A stretch of DNA of 64,000 bases, from the NCBI RefSeq assembly GCF_022374895.2, contig NZ_CP092423.2, positions 2,914,001-2,978,000 on the forward strand. Direction: 5' to 3'. Origin of the DNA: Mycobacterium lentiflavum (GTDB taxonomy: Bacteria > Actinomycetota > Actinomycetes > Mycobacteriales > Mycobacteriaceae). Below are positions 9,294-18,400 of the stretch, piece after piece; the first letter of the stretch is position 1; each line of letters starts with the position of its first letter. The notes beneath the pieces are model-generated. The model searched no databases. It was not told the DNA's origin and was given only the letters and a program-made list of their open reading frames with translations. Made by a program: the position numbers and the translations under genes.

Positions 9294-10493
9294 ATGCTGG
9301 ATTTTGCGGCGTTACCGCCGGAAGTCAATTCGACGAGGATGTATTCCGGCCCGGGGTCGGGGCCGTTGCTTGCCGCTGCGGCGGCCTGGAATGCCCTGGC
9401 CGCTGAAATGCGTTCCGCGGCAACCGATTACGAATCGGTGATTCGGGAACTGAGCAGCGCGGATTGGATTGGTCCGTCGTCGGCGTCGATGATGGCGGCG
9501 GCCGCGCAGTATCTCGCGTGGCTCAACGCCACTGCTGCGCAGGCTGAACAGGCGGGGATGCAGGCTCATGCGGCCGCCACCGCTTTCGAGGCGGCGTTCG
9601 GGATGACGGTGCCCCCGCCGGTCGTTGCGGCCAACCGTACTTTGCTGGCGAACCTAGTGGCCTCCAACATTTTCGGGCAGAACACCCCGGCGATCGCGGC
9701 CACCGAAGCCCAGTATATGGAGATGTGGGCGCAAGACGCCGGCGCGATGAACGGCTACGCCACCGCCTCCAACGCCGCGGCGCAGATGACACCGTTCACC
9801 TCGCCGCAGACCAACACGACCCCTGATGCGGCAACCGGGCAAAACGAGGCGGTCTCTCAGGCATTGAACTCGGCGGCCGGCAATGCGCAGTCACTGCTGT
9901 CGGCGGACCCGGCCAATGACGTCAACGCCCTGGCCGCTCCGCAGGCGTCGGGATCGCTCTACGATTACCTGACGCAATTCTTCGGCAACACCAACAACAC
10001 GGCCGCGGGCCAGTTCTTGAGCAGTAACTTTTTCGCTAACTCGATCCGGAATGGTTCGCTGGCCGGTGGCCCGTTTAACCCGCAATCCATCATTTCAACC
10101 GTCGAGGGCTTCAACTTCCTGCAGACCACGGCGACGACGCTGGGTGGTTTGGACGACTTCACCGGCGGTGCCGAGGCCGCCGTCACCAGCCTGAGCGCCA
10201 ACTCGGTGGGGTCGGTCAGCGCGGGGGGCGCGTCGGCGGGAATCGGTAACGCGCATCTGGTCGGTTCGATGTCGGTGCCGCCGAGCTGGAGCAATGCGGC
10301 CACGATCAGTGCCGGTCAGGGGCCGGCGCCGGTCACCGGGCTCAGTGATATCGGGTCGGCCGGGACGCCGGCTGCGGGCGGGCCGGGTGGGGTGGCCGGG
10401 CCGCTGGGGGGCACCGGCAAGCGGTTGCGCCGCGCCATCCCCCGGTACGGGTTTCGGCCCGTGGTCATGCCACGTCCGCCGGCCGCCGGTTAA
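9294..10493 (+). CDS. PPE family protein, SVP subgroup
   Basis: This 399-residue protein begins [13 protein letters not shown] with the PPE signature. It has a ~180-residue helical PPE domain including the [21 protein letters not shown] segment. The SVP motif, GSMSVPPSW, is near residue 325. The C-terminus ends in [15 protein letters not shown], common in PPE-SVP proteins. GAGGGGGAATC precedes ATG 9294. It lies downstream of the M-box, so it is probably Mg2+-regulated and exported by ESX-5 with a PE partner. The adjacent PE is only a remnant, so that partner must come from elsewhere. The exact M. tuberculosis counterpart (PPE31/PPE32-like) is uncertain. Confidence 0.93.
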   Translation: MLDFAALPPEVNSTRMYSGPGSGPLLAAAAAWNALAAEMRSAATDYESVIRELSSADWIGPSSASMMAAAAQYLAWLNATAAQAEQAGMQAHAAATAFEAAFGMTVPPPVVAANRTLLANLVASNIFGQNTPAIAATEAQYMEMWAQDAGAMNGYATASNAAAQMTPFTSPQTNTTPDAATGQNEAVSQALNSAAGNAQSLLSADPANDVNALAAPQASGSLYDYLTQFFGNTNNTAAGQFLSSNFFANSIRNGSLAGGPFNPQSIISTVEGFNFLQTTATTLGGLDDFTGGAEAAVTSLSANSVGSVSAGGASAGIGNAHLVGSMSVPPSWSNAATISAGQGPAPVTGLSDIGSAGTPAAGGPGGVAGPLGGTGKRLRRAIPRYGFRPVVMPRPPAAG

Positions 10494-10514
10494 GAGACGT
10501 CAGGAGGAGATGTC

Positions 10515-11708
10515 ATGCTGAACTTTGGGGCGTTGCCGCCGGAAGTCAACTCGGCCAAGATGTATGCCGGACCTGGATCGGGGTCGATGCTGGCCGCCGC
10601 GGCGGCCTGGAACGCGATCGCTGCTGAGATGCGTTCGGCGGCAAGTAATTACGACGCGGTGATCCGTTCGCTGGTCAGTGAGGGCTGGCTGGGTCCGGCG
10701 TCGGCGAAGATGGCGGCGGCACTGCAGCCGTATCTGCAGTGGATGAGCACCACCGCCACGCAGGCCGAGCAGGCCGGCGCTGCGGCCAACGCGGCCGCTG
10801 CCGCCTACGAGGCCGCGTTCGCCGCGACGGTGCCCCCGCCGCTGGTGGCCGCTAACCGCACGCTGCTGGCGAACCTGGTGGCTACCAACATCATCGGCCA
10901 AAACAGCGGGGCGATCGCGACGACCGAGGCGCAATACGGCGAGATGTGGGCCCAAGATGCCTCGGCGATGACCAGCTACACCACGGCGTCGCGGGCCGCC
11001 ACGCAAATGACGCCGTTTAGCGACCCGCAGTCCGACACCAGCGCGGACGCAACGGCGTTGCAGGCCGATGCGGTGACCAATGCCAACGCCCTGGCCGCCC
11101 CGTTGGCCGCCGGCGCGGGAAACAACATATTCACGCCCGGCTCGGGTTCAGACACCACCGGACTTTCCGGGTTGCTGAACATTTTCAGCAATTCCAACCC
11201 GAATCTGCTGGGGGCTTTCCTCAACAACAGCGTCTCGGGCCTGTCGAACGCCTTTACCACCAACGGCATCCTGAACCCGACGACAATGATAGATCCCGCC
11301 GCGACAGCCGTCGCGAACGCCGCCGTACAAGGGGCGACCACCTCAGGGCTGGAGGACCTGGCCGCCGGCCTTGGTGGGGCGGCTGCGGTGTCCTCGACGA
11401 CCAGCCTGCCGGGCGCGGCCGCCACCGCCGCAGTAGGGCAGGCCAGTCTGGTGGGGGCCCTGTCGGTCCCGCCGACCTGGGCCGGCAGCGGCGCCACCGT
11501 CAGCACCGTCGCGGCCACAACGCAGGTCGGCGCCGGGGCCTACCACAGCTTCGGCGCGGCCACCCCGATGGTGATGGAAGAAGCCGGAGCAGTGGGCATG
11601 CCCGGCGTGCCGCTAGCCGGCGTTCCGGGGGCGCACGAGGATGAATTCGCCGACCCGATCTACGGGTTCCGGCCCCGCGTCATCGGCCGCCCACCCGCCG
11701 CCGGTTAA
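10515..11708 (+). CDS. PPE family protein, SVP subgroup
   Basis: This 397-residue protein starts [13 protein letters not shown] and is clearly related to its upstream neighbour. The two share the PPE domain, the MWAQDASAM segment, an SVP-type motif (GALSVPPTW) and a similar [15 protein letters not shown] ending. That suggests a tandem duplication. The gap is 21 bp and contains AGGAGATGTC as ribosome site, so the two are likely cotranscribed under the M-box. No PE gene is paired with it. It is a likely ESX-5 substrate. Confidence 0.93.
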   Translation: MLNFGALPPEVNSAKMYAGPGSGSMLAAAAAWNAIAAEMRSAASNYDAVIRSLVSEGWLGPASAKMAAALQPYLQWMSTTATQAEQAGAAANAAAAAYEAAFAATVPPPLVAANRTLLANLVATNIIGQNSGAIATTEAQYGEMWAQDASAMTSYTTASRAATQMTPFSDPQSDTSADATALQADAVTNANALAAPLAAGAGNNIFTPGSGSDTTGLSGLLNIFSNSNPNLLGAFLNNSVSGLSNAFTTNGILNPTTMIDPAATAVANAAVQGATTSGLEDLAAGLGGAAAVSSTTSLPGAAATAAVGQASLVGALSVPPTWAGSGATVSTVAATTQVGAGAYHSFGAATPMVMEEAGAVGMPGVPLAGVPGAHEDEFADPIYGFRPRVIGRPPAAG

Positions 11709-11714
11709 CGACAC

Positions 11715-12065
11715 ATGAAAGCCCTACCGCTGCTGACAAGCCTCGCCGCCCTGATCGGCCTGGCCGCACCGGCCCACGCCGACCCGGCTGACGACGCCTT
11801 CCTTGCCGCGCTCAACAACGCCGGCATCACCTACCACGACCCGGAGCATGCGATCAAAGCCGGCCAAAAAGTCTGCGACCTCGCCAACTCCGGAACGTCT
11901 CAGCTCGACATCATCCGCGACATCCGCGATCTCAACCCATCCTTCACCATGGCTAAGGCCGCCCAGTTCGCCAAAGCCGCCGCCATGGCCTACTGCCCCG
12001 AACGCCTGGCAACCGACAGCGGCGGCAACGATCCCCGCAGCGCCGGCACCTATCCCAACAGCTGA
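11715..12065 (+). CDS. secreted DUF732 protein
   Basis: This 116-residue protein has an N-terminal signal peptide cut after AHA (about residue 22). Two conserved cysteines follow, in VCDLAN and YCPERL, which fits the DUF732 family of small exported mycobacterial proteins (Rv1810-like). It starts 6 bp after the PPE stop, so it is probably the last gene of the M-box operon. A second, divergent copy lies at 15820-16143, again after two PPE genes. No biochemical role is established. Confidence 0.88.
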   Translation: MKALPLLTSLAALIGLAAPAHADPADDAFLAALNNAGITYHDPEHAIKAGQKVCDLANSGTSQLDIIRDIRDLNPSFTMAKAAQFAKAAAMAYCPERLATDSGGNDPRSAGTYPNS

Positions 12066-12277
12066 GCACAAGCGCCCGCCGGCCTAGGCATTTCTGGCCG
12101 TAGGGGTTGCTGCTGCACGCCTGGCCTTCGGTGGTCAACTGCCGGTGCGGGCGGCTCCGCCGCAACGGCGAACGCGCGCAGTCGCGACCGCTCGCCCTCA
12201 CAGCAAACCTCCAGAAGTCAATAAGCCTGGTAGCAGTTCTACATGTTTACGTTAGGTGAAATGTAGGGGAGCTCAGT
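12066..12277. other. intergenic stretch without a recognised gene
   Basis: Nothing convincing was found here. CGTTAGGTGA at 12250-12259 resembles the opening of an M-box, but the remaining blocks are absent. GTAGGGGAGC just before 12278 would have served as the ribosome site of the decayed esx gene that follows. Confidence 0.4.
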
Positions 12278-12560
12278 ATGACCATTGCCTATCAGTTCGG
12301 CGCCGTCGACGGCCGTGCGGCGCTGATCCGCGCCCAGACTGCCTCGCCCGAGGCCGATCCTCCCTAGTCCGGCACCGGGGGATGTGCTTGCCGCAGGGGA
12401 CTTTCGGGACGACGCGAGGGCAATGGCACATCATGTGTCGATTGCCCAGCCGGGCCGGAATTCGAGCACGGTATACCGCCACGCGAATACCTACGGGCGA
12501 ATAGTCCTAATTGCTAGCGGCATTTTCGCAAAACACCGACCGTGCAGAGGTACGCCATTC
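12278..12560 (+). pseudogene. decayed esxN-like WXG100 gene
   Basis: ATG 12278 opens MTIAYQFGAVDGRAALIRAQ, close to EsxN at 677, but reaches TAG at 12365. Similarity then resumes in another frame from about 12381 as DVLAAGDF, followed by a GRNSSTVYRHANTYGR segment matching GRNFQVIYEQANQHGQ in EsxN, and fades near 12560. The W-G-G turn is replaced by R-D-D. A frameshift, a stop and lost motif residues make it non-functional. No EsxM-type partner precedes it, which suggests part of an esx pair was duplicated here and has decayed. Confidence 0.8.
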
Positions 12561-13151
12561 CAGATGAATGTAACGTGCATTTCGGATAGTCCGCCCATTC
12601 GACCCGCTATCCCGCGCTATCCCGGCATTTTCCCATTTCTATATATGTTTATGCTGAAATTATCTACGGGAGAACAAAAACTCATGATCGCACCGGTAGC
12701 CATAGCCTTCGATAGCGGGTGACACGAGTGCGATTGGGGTCGGCCAGACACGACATTCATGGGAATTCTGGATATCCAGGGTCTACTGGGGACGGTGGCT
12801 GAATGCTGCCACGATACTGTCTATCCTGGCGTTTTTCCGACGTTGGTGTTAGCTACATCACTTTCATGATCTCACACGAGCGATCCATACATTGACATTT
12901 CTTTTTTACCGCGCGATTACCCGAAGGGAACGCATCGCGCATAATTTTTGCCGACAATAATCGCGACATTGTGACCGCGCGTCCGAATCAGGACCGGACG
13001 AATTTTAGCCGGGAGAGTACAAACATGCGATCGCTAAACATGTGTCATATAACGTGGATTCGATGTATTTCATTAGAGCTGCGGCGCGTTTGCGGCGGGG
13101 CCCGTGAAGCCGGGCCTACCATGGCGACCAAATGAGGGAGCGGAGGTAGAA
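12561..13151. other. AT-rich segment upstream of the second PPE module
   Basis: Roughly 12520-13080 is visibly richer in A and T than the rest of the window, with runs such as CTATATATGTTTATG and CATAATTTTTG. No gene is convincing. TTGACA at 12892-12897 is a good -35, but the -10 at 17-bp spacing (GATTAC) is poor. AT-rich DNA of this kind is typical for Lsr2 binding and for transferred or decayed DNA. The end of the stretch contains GAGCGGAGGTAG, the ribosome site for the PPE gene at 13152. Confidence 0.55.
12602..12720. repeat. 119-bp segment bounded by imperfect inverted repeats
   Basis: ACCCGCTATCCCGCGCTAT at 12602-12620 matches the reverse complement of 12702-12720 at 15 of 19 positions, including the outer ten. 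The inside is AT-rich and non-coding. A perfect 10-bp tandem copy, CGCTATCCCG, also lies at 12605-12624. The layout resembles a small non-autonomous (MITE-like) element, but no clear target duplication flanks it. Confidence 0.35.
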
Positions 13152-14387
13152 ATGTTGGACTTCGGGGCGTTACCACCGGAGATCAACTCCGGTCGGATGT
13201 ATGTCGGTGCGGGATCGGGGCCGATGTTGGCCGCCGCCGCCGCCTGGGACGAATTAGCTGCAGAACTGTTCTCGACGGCGGCGCTGTACGGCTCGACGAT
13301 CCAGAGCCTCTCTGTCGGGCCGTGGACCGGCCCCTCCTCGATCGCGATGGCCGCCGCGGCCGCACCGTACGTGCAGTGGATGAACGCGACGGGGGCGCAG
13401 GCCGAGCAGGCGGGTATCCAGGCCAAGCTTGCTGCAGGCGCTTACGAGGCTGCTTTCGCGGCGACAGTACCGCCGCCCGTCGTCGCGGCCAACCGCTCCC
13501 TGCTGGCGACGTTGATCGCGACCAACATTTTGGGACAGAACACCCCGGCGATCGCGGCCACCGAAGCCCAGTACCTGGAGATGTGGGCGCAGGACGCCGC
13601 CGCGATGTACGGGTACGCCGGGTCGTCGGCGACGGCGTCACGGCTGCCGGCGTTCACCGAGCCGCCGCAGACCACGAACGAGCCCGGCTCGGGGATGCAG
13701 GCTGCGGCGATGGCCCAGTCGAGCACCTCGTCGGGCACCAACTCCGCGACACAACTCGTCCAACTGGCGGCCGCGGACCCGGCGGCGACGTCACCCATCA
13801 CCTTGCCGCCGGTGCCGCCGGCCCTAACCGAGTGGAACAACATCTTCGCGACCATCGCCTCCGGCCCGTACTCCCTGCAGGGCCTGACTTCCATACCCGG
13901 TGGTCCCTTCCTGTCGTTCGGTCAGGCCTACGCTTGGGGCCAGAACGGGCAGAGCGCTGCCGCCTACCTGTCCGGGCCGAAGTTCATCAAGGGTGCGTTG
14001 GAACCACTGACCAGGGTGCCCAGTGCCGTCCATCCGATGCTGAGCTCCGCGGTCGGTGGCGCGCCGGTGACGGGCTCGATGGGCAGGGCGGCCTTGGTCG
14101 GCAGCATGTCGGTGCCACAAGGCTGGACCGAAGCGGCCCCGGCGATCAGAACGCTCGCGACGGTGCTGCCGGCTACCGAGGCCGCACTACCGGCCGCCTC
14201 GCTCGCCGGTGAGGGCGGCGTCTTCAGTCAAATGGCGTTGTCCAGCCTGGCTGGACGTGCCATTGCCGCGACCTCTACTCATTCGGTGAGCGGCAATGCC
14301 GCGACCGCAGCGGCACTGGGTGGCCTCGTCGCCGAAGCCGACCCGGCCGCCGCAACCATCATCGTGATTCCGGACCTGGAGGACTGA
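13152..14387 (+). CDS. PPE family protein, SVP subgroup
   Basis: The protein has 411 residues when begun at ATG 13152, which follows a GCGGAGGTAG ribosome site and gives the standard [13 protein letters not shown] opening. An ATG further upstream would add an unsupported extension. It has the PPE domain with [21 protein letters not shown], and an SVP motif, GSMSVPQGW. The C-terminus ends IIVIPDLED, like the VIP-acidic ends of PPE33/PPE51-type proteins. It is the first gene of a likely operon with the next PPE, a DUF732 gene and mgtC. No PE gene precedes it. Confidence 0.92.
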   Translation: MLDFGALPPEINSGRMYVGAGSGPMLAAAAAWDELAAELFSTAALYGSTIQSLSVGPWTGPSSIAMAAAAAPYVQWMNATGAQAEQAGIQAKLAAGAYEAAFAATVPPPVVAANRSLLATLIATNILGQNTPAIAATEAQYLEMWAQDAAAMYGYAGSSATASRLPAFTEPPQTTNEPGSGMQAAAMAQSSTSSGTNSATQLVQLAAADPAATSPITLPPVPPALTEWNNIFATIASGPYSLQGLTSIPGGPFLSFGQAYAWGQNGQSAAAYLSGPKFIKGALEPLTRVPSAVHPMLSSAVGGAPVTGSMGRAALVGSMSVPQGWTEAAPAIRTLATVLPATEAALPAASLAGEGGVFSQMALSSLAGRAIAATSTHSVSGNAATAAALGGLVAEADPAAATIIVIPDLED

Positions 14388-14392
14388 ACGAC

Positions 14393-15784
14393 ATGTTTTA
14401 CGCAGCCTTTCCACCGGAGTTCAATTCGGGGCGGATGTACAGCGGGCCGGGTGCGGGGTCGTTGGTGACGGCGGCGTCGGCCTGGGAGAACCTGGCCGCC
14501 GAACTGCAGTCCGCGGCGGCCGCCTATGCGTCGGTGGTGTCGAATCTGAGCGGCGGGGCCTGGATGGGTCCGTCGTCGTTGACCATGGCGGCCGCGGCCG
14601 CGCCCTACGTGGCGTGGATGCAGCAAACCGCGGCCCAAGCCGCCAAAACCGCGGACCAATTGACGCAGGCCGCCGCCGCGTACGAAACCGCGTTCGCCGC
14701 CCATGTCCCACCGCCGCTGATCGCCGCCAACCGTGAACTGCTGACCCAGTTGATGGCCACCAATCTCTTCGGGCAGAACACCGCGGCGATCGCCGCCACC
14801 GAGGCGCAGTACGCGGAGATGTGGGCCCAGGACGGCGAGGCAATGGACACCTACTTCGCCTCCGCGGCGACCGCCTCCGAGCTGACGCCGTTCACCGAGG
14901 CGCCGCAGACCACCAACCCCGCAGGCACAGCGATGCAAGCGGCGGCCGCACCGACGGCGGCAGCCGCGGCGGCCGCGACACCAGCGGCAGCAGCCGCGGC
15001 AACCGCCACCTCGGGCACCCCGCTGGCATTTCTCTCGCAGCTGGCGACCGAGTACACCAACTTCATCAACGGGCTCTTCAACTCGGCCCTTGGGCCCAAC
15101 GGATCAGCGTGGGTGAACGCCCTCTACACCGCCGTCAGGGGCCCACTCGGCTTTACCACCGGGTTCAACGACATCGGGTTGCTGATCAACTTTCCTGTGT
15201 CGCAATGGCTCAAGTTCGCGCCTCCGGTGGCCTACGGTGCACTTCCCAAAGACGCGTTGGGCGCCGGTCTGGGCGCGTTGGGCTTCACCCGGGGGACCCT
15301 GTTCGACGCGGTGACCCCGACGGCCGGATTCGCGCGCGGCACCCTGGTCGGATCACTGACGGTCCCGCCCAGCTGGGTCTCGTCGACGCCGGCAATCAGG
15401 ACGGTGGCCGCCGCCTTGACGGCCGCCGGGCCGGAGGCCATCCCGGCGGCGGCGCTCAGCGAGGGCAGCCTGTTCAGCTCGATGGGGATGGCGGGAATGC
15501 TGGGCAGCGCCCTTGGCGCCGGAGGTCCCACCGTGGTAAACGCCAGCGTCCGCAATCGGATGAAACCGCTCAAAGACCTCAAGGATAAGAGCTCGCCGGA
15601 ACACCTGAAACGGTTGGTGGCACAGATTTCGGAGAAACCCGAAACCGTGCAGCATCACAACGTCGATCAGGAAGGTCTCGACGCACTGCTCGAGCAGCTG
15701 GCCAAGAAGCCGGGTATCCACGCGGTGCACCTGAAGAAGGGCAAGTCCAAGGTCATCCCGTCCGAAGATGCCCAAATCGGTTGA
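14393..15784 (+). CDS. PPE family protein with a basic C-terminal tail
   Basis: This 463-residue protein starts [20 protein letters not shown] and has a complete PPE domain, an Ala/Thr-rich linker and an SVP-like motif, GSLTVPPSW. The last ~75 residues are unlike ordinary PPE tails. They are hydrophilic and rich in Lys and Glu, for example [10 protein letters not shown] and [14 protein letters not shown], and probably helical. It begins 5 bp after the preceding PPE gene, so translation is probably coupled. I did not recognise the tail as a named domain. Confidence 0.9.
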   Translation: MFYAAFPPEFNSGRMYSGPGAGSLVTAASAWENLAAELQSAAAAYASVVSNLSGGAWMGPSSLTMAAAAAPYVAWMQQTAAQAAKTADQLTQAAAAYETAFAAHVPPPLIAANRELLTQLMATNLFGQNTAAIAATEAQYAEMWAQDGEAMDTYFASAATASELTPFTEAPQTTNPAGTAMQAAAAPTAAAAAAATPAAAAAATATSGTPLAFLSQLATEYTNFINGLFNSALGPNGSAWVNALYTAVRGPLGFTTGFNDIGLLINFPVSQWLKFAPPVAYGALPKDALGAGLGALGFTRGTLFDAVTPTAGFARGTLVGSLTVPPSWVSSTPAIRTVAAALTAAGPEAIPAAALSEGSLFSSMGMAGMLGSALGAGGPTVVNASVRNRMKPLKDLKDKSSPEHLKRLVAQISEKPETVQHHNVDQEGLDALLEQLAKKPGIHAVHLKKGKSKVIPSEDAQIG

Positions 15785-15819
15785 GGAACAACCTCATTCA
15801 GCACGGAAGAAGGTAACCG

Positions 15820-16143
15820 ATGAAACGGCTATTTGCGGTACTCGGCGTGTTCGCGATGATTGGCCTCGCGGGGCCGGCGTACGCCGAACCAGTGCCGGAA
15901 CCCGACGGTGACGACGGGGCCTTCCTGGCCACACTGCGCCAGGCCGGCTTCAGCTTTTCCAGTGAGGCCTCAGCCGTCACGGCAGGGCGCGCGGTGTGCT
16001 CGTGCCTGAACAACGGCGAGTCCGGGCTGGAGCTGGTGCACGACGTGAAAAATCACAACCCAGGAATGAGCATGGAGATGGCATCGGACTTCGCGCTGAT
16101 ATCGGCGAAGTTCTATTGCCCGCACCAACTTTCGAAAGCGTGA
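15820..16143 (+). CDS. secreted DUF732 protein, Rv1810-like
   Basis: This 107-residue protein has a clear signal peptide ending AYA (about residue 22). The conserved DUF732 cysteines appear in AVCSCLNNG and YCPHQL. An extra Cys makes a C-x-C pair absent from the copy at 11715. A GGAAGAAGG ribosome site precedes ATG 15820. In M. tuberculosis the equivalent gene lies between PPE33 and mgtC, as here. Function is unknown. Confidence 0.88.
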   Translation: MKRLFAVLGVFAMIGLAGPAYAEPVPEPDGDDGAFLATLRQAGFSFSSEASAVTAGRAVCSCLNNGESGLELVHDVKNHNPGMSMEMASDFALISAKFYCPHQLSKA

Positions 16144-16216
16144 TGCGATGGCGCCCGCACTGAGGCGGCCACTGCTTGGTGCTGCCGCGATGACGCCAGC
16201 TTCCTTGCGACGGGAC

Positions 16217-16342
16217 CTACTGCCCGCAACGGCTCAACAAACCGTCCTCGGCGGGGTAGCCACGCCAACGCCCGGCTGCGTAGAGGTTGCGCGGGAACGT
16301 CCAGCCGGGAACCAGCTTGGCTGGCATCCACCCACTGTTCAT
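16217..16342 (-). CDS. possible 41-residue small protein antisense to the mgtC leader
   Basis: On the minus strand, ATG at 16342 opens a frame to a stop at 16217. The product, beginning MNSGWMPAKLVPGWTFPRNL and continuing into a GRWRGYPAEDGL segment, is rich in Trp, Pro, Gly and Arg and looks more protein-like than chance frames. No good ribosome site is visible before it, and I do not recognise the family. It lies in the 262-bp gap between the DUF732 gene and mgtC, which otherwise holds only the mgtC ribosome site GGGGAAGGAG. Confidence 0.25.
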   Translation of the reverse strand: MNSGWMPAKLVPGWTFPRNLYAAGRWRGYPAEDGLLSRCGQ

Positions 16343-16405
16343 GATTAGCTGGCCGCGATCGGCACGGCGGCGGCGCGGCCATGCCGTCGGGGGAAGGAGT
16401 CCGGT

Positions 16406-17116
16406 ATGTCGCAGACGCTCAGCGTCGCCGATTTCGCGCTCCGGCTGGGCGTCGGGGTGGGCTGCGGCGCCCTGGTCGGAATCGAACGGCAGTGGCGAGC
16501 ACGCCGGGCCGGTTTGCGGACCAACGCGCTGGTGGCCGCTGGCGCCACCTTGTTCGTGCTGTACGCGGTCGCTACCCCGGACAGCAGCCCCACCCGGGTC
16601 GCGTCCTACGTAGTGTCCGGTATCGGCTTTCTCGGCGGCGGGGTGATTCTGCGCGAGGGCGTCAACGTCCGGGGCCTCAACACCGCCGCAACCCTGTGGT
16701 GCTCCGCGGCGATAGGGGTACTGGCCGCCTCCGGAAACTTGCTGTTCACCTTGATCGCCACCGTCGCCGTCATCACTATCCACGTGGTGGGCCGCCCGCT
16801 GGGGCGGGTCATCGACCACGACAACGACACTGAGGAAGACGAAGGCCGTCGACCCTTCCTGGTTCAGGCGATCTGTCGCCCAAAATCCGAGAAGTACGCC
16901 CGCGCACAGCTGGTACAGCATGCCAGCAGCAACGACCTGACGCTGCGCGGCATCCAGACCGGGCAGTCCGACGACGACGAGATCACTTTGACCGCACACC
17001 TTCTCGTGGATGGGCATACACCGGCCAAGCTCGAGCGATTGGTCGCCGAGCTTTCCCTGCAGCCCGGTGTTCGAGCGGTGCAGTGGTATGCCGGTGACGA
17101 AGAGCGTGCCGACTGA
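16406..17116 (+). CDS. mgtC: MgtC family membrane protein
   Basis: This 236-residue protein has an N-terminal block of membrane helices with the MgtC signature (LVGIERQWRARRAGLRTNAL, then GIGFLGGGVILREG). It ends with a soluble ACT-like domain from about residue 150. MgtC proteins support growth at low Mg2+ and survival in macrophages and are thought to influence F-type ATPase. A GGGGAAGGAG ribosome site precedes ATG 16406. It is the last gene after PPE-PPE-DUF732, in the same order as Rv1811. It converges on the next gene with a 3-bp gap. Confidence 0.93.
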   Translation: MSQTLSVADFALRLGVGVGCGALVGIERQWRARRAGLRTNALVAAGATLFVLYAVATPDSSPTRVASYVVSGIGFLGGGVILREGVNVRGLNTAATLWCSAAIGVLAASGNLLFTLIATVAVITIHVVGRPLGRVIDHDNDTEEDEGRRPFLVQAICRPKSEKYARAQLVQHASSNDLTLRGIQTGQSDDDEITLTAHLLVDGHTPAKLERLVAELSLQPGVRAVQWYAGDEERAD

Positions 17117-17119
17117 CGA

Positions 17120-18319
17120 CTACGGGCGCGCCTGCAACTCCGGTGCGGCCGCGGCCAACAGCTCGGCGCGGATGCCGGTCAGTGGGGGATAGATCCGCTT
17201 GGAATTGATGGTCTGCTTGGTCGTCTTGGCGTCCGCGCCCGTGGCTACCACCACGCGGTCCCACCCTTCGGTGTAGACGGCGCCAGCCGGTCCGAGATCG
17301 AGAACCGTTACATACCAAGGGATTCGAAGGGCACGCATCGGCTCGCCGAACAGGTCACTGATAACGTTGTAGCCGGCATAACGGCCCATCGGCCGCCCAT
17401 GCTGACACGACATCACCGACAGGTGTTCGTCGTCCATGCGGGCGGCCGCCACATCACCGGCGGCGAAGACCGACCCGACCCCGATCACCCGCAGATAATC
17501 GTCGACGGGTACCCGGCCCGAGCGGTCGCGTTCGACCGGCAGTTGTTCGGTCAGCGAGCTCGCCCGCATCCCGGCACACCACACCACCGTGGCCGCCTCC
17601 AGCTGCTCACCCGAGGACAGCGTCACGCCGTTGCGGCTGACAACGTCGACACCAACTCCGGTCCTTGTCTCAATCCCGTTGTCCAACAGCGCTTTTTGAA
17701 TCACCGGCCGTGCCGAAGCTCCCATGTCGGAGCCGACCAGTGGATTTCGGTCGACGAGAATCACCCGGGGGTCTCCGGAGAGCAACGCGCGCAACCGGTT
17801 CGGCAGCTCGCATGCCGTTTCGATGCCGGTCAGCCCGGCGCCGACCACGACGACGGTCGACGTCGCGGGCGCCGGCGCACGGTCGGCGAGCCGTTGCAGA
17901 TGCCGTTGCAGCTCGACTGCGCCGTCATAGGTGTCGACGTCAAAACCGAACTCCTGCAGCCCCGGCACCGCGGGTCTGAGCACCCGGCTACCCGACGCCA
18001 GCACCAGCCGGTCGTAGCCGTAGGTCGCACCATCGGCCGTGCGGACCGTGCGCGTGCCGGCGTCGATCGCGGTCACCTCGGTCGCGGTGTGGGCCACGCC
18101 GGCGGGATCCAAAAGCTCGGCCAGCGGGATGCGGCAGGCGCTCAAGTCGGCCTCGTAGTTGCGGACCCGGATGTCATGGAACGGCGTAGCGCTGAGCACA
18201 GTGACGTCGACGGTCCCCGCCGGCACCGCGAGCTCGTCGAGTCGCCGAGCGGCGCCCAGCGCTGCCCACAATCCCGCAAATCCGGAGCCGATGATCAGCA
18301 CCGCCAGCTTGTCTGCCAT
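17120..18319 (-). CDS. NDH-2-like FAD-dependent pyridine nucleotide oxidoreductase
   Basis: The protein has 399 residues with two dinucleotide folds: FAD motif IIGSGFAGLWAA near residue 10 and NAD(P)H motif VVVVGAGLTGIETA near residue 155. The middle and C-terminal segments (VWCAGM, VFAAGDVAAA) are typical of the type II NADH dehydrogenase superfamily. It corresponds to Rv1812c rather than to the main Ndh, which is encoded at 53613-55001. The electron acceptor is unknown. Confidence 0.88.
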   Translation of the reverse strand: MADKLAVLIIGSGFAGLWAALGAARRLDELAVPAGTVDVTVLSATPFHDIRVRNYEADLSACRIPLAELLDPAGVAHTATEVTAIDAGTRTVRTADGATYGYDRLVLASGSRVLRPAVPGLQEFGFDVDTYDGAVELQRHLQRLADRAPAPATSTVVVVGAGLTGIETACELPNRLRALLSGDPRVILVDRNPLVGSDMGASARPVIQKALLDNGIETRTGVGVDVVSRNGVTLSSGEQLEAATVVWCAGMRASSLTEQLPVERDRSGRVPVDDYLRVIGVGSVFAAGDVAAARMDDEHLSVMSCQHGRPMGRYAGYNVISDLFGEPMRALRIPWYVTVLDLGPAGAVYTEGWDRVVVATGADAKTTKQTINSKRIYPPLTGIRAELLAAAAPELQARP

Positions 18320-18400
18320 CAGCCACAGTCTGGACTGTCCGACGGCGCGAGCAACAGATCGGGCCGGTGACCGCCGTGTGCGAGGCCGTAATCTGTCTGT

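Noticed and set aside
12250..12263. CGTTAGGTGAAATG looks like the 5' end of a second M-box
   Set aside because: None of the later conserved blocks (ACGTCGAAAGACGCC, GAAGCTCTGAT) follows, and the sequence runs straight into the decayed esx start.
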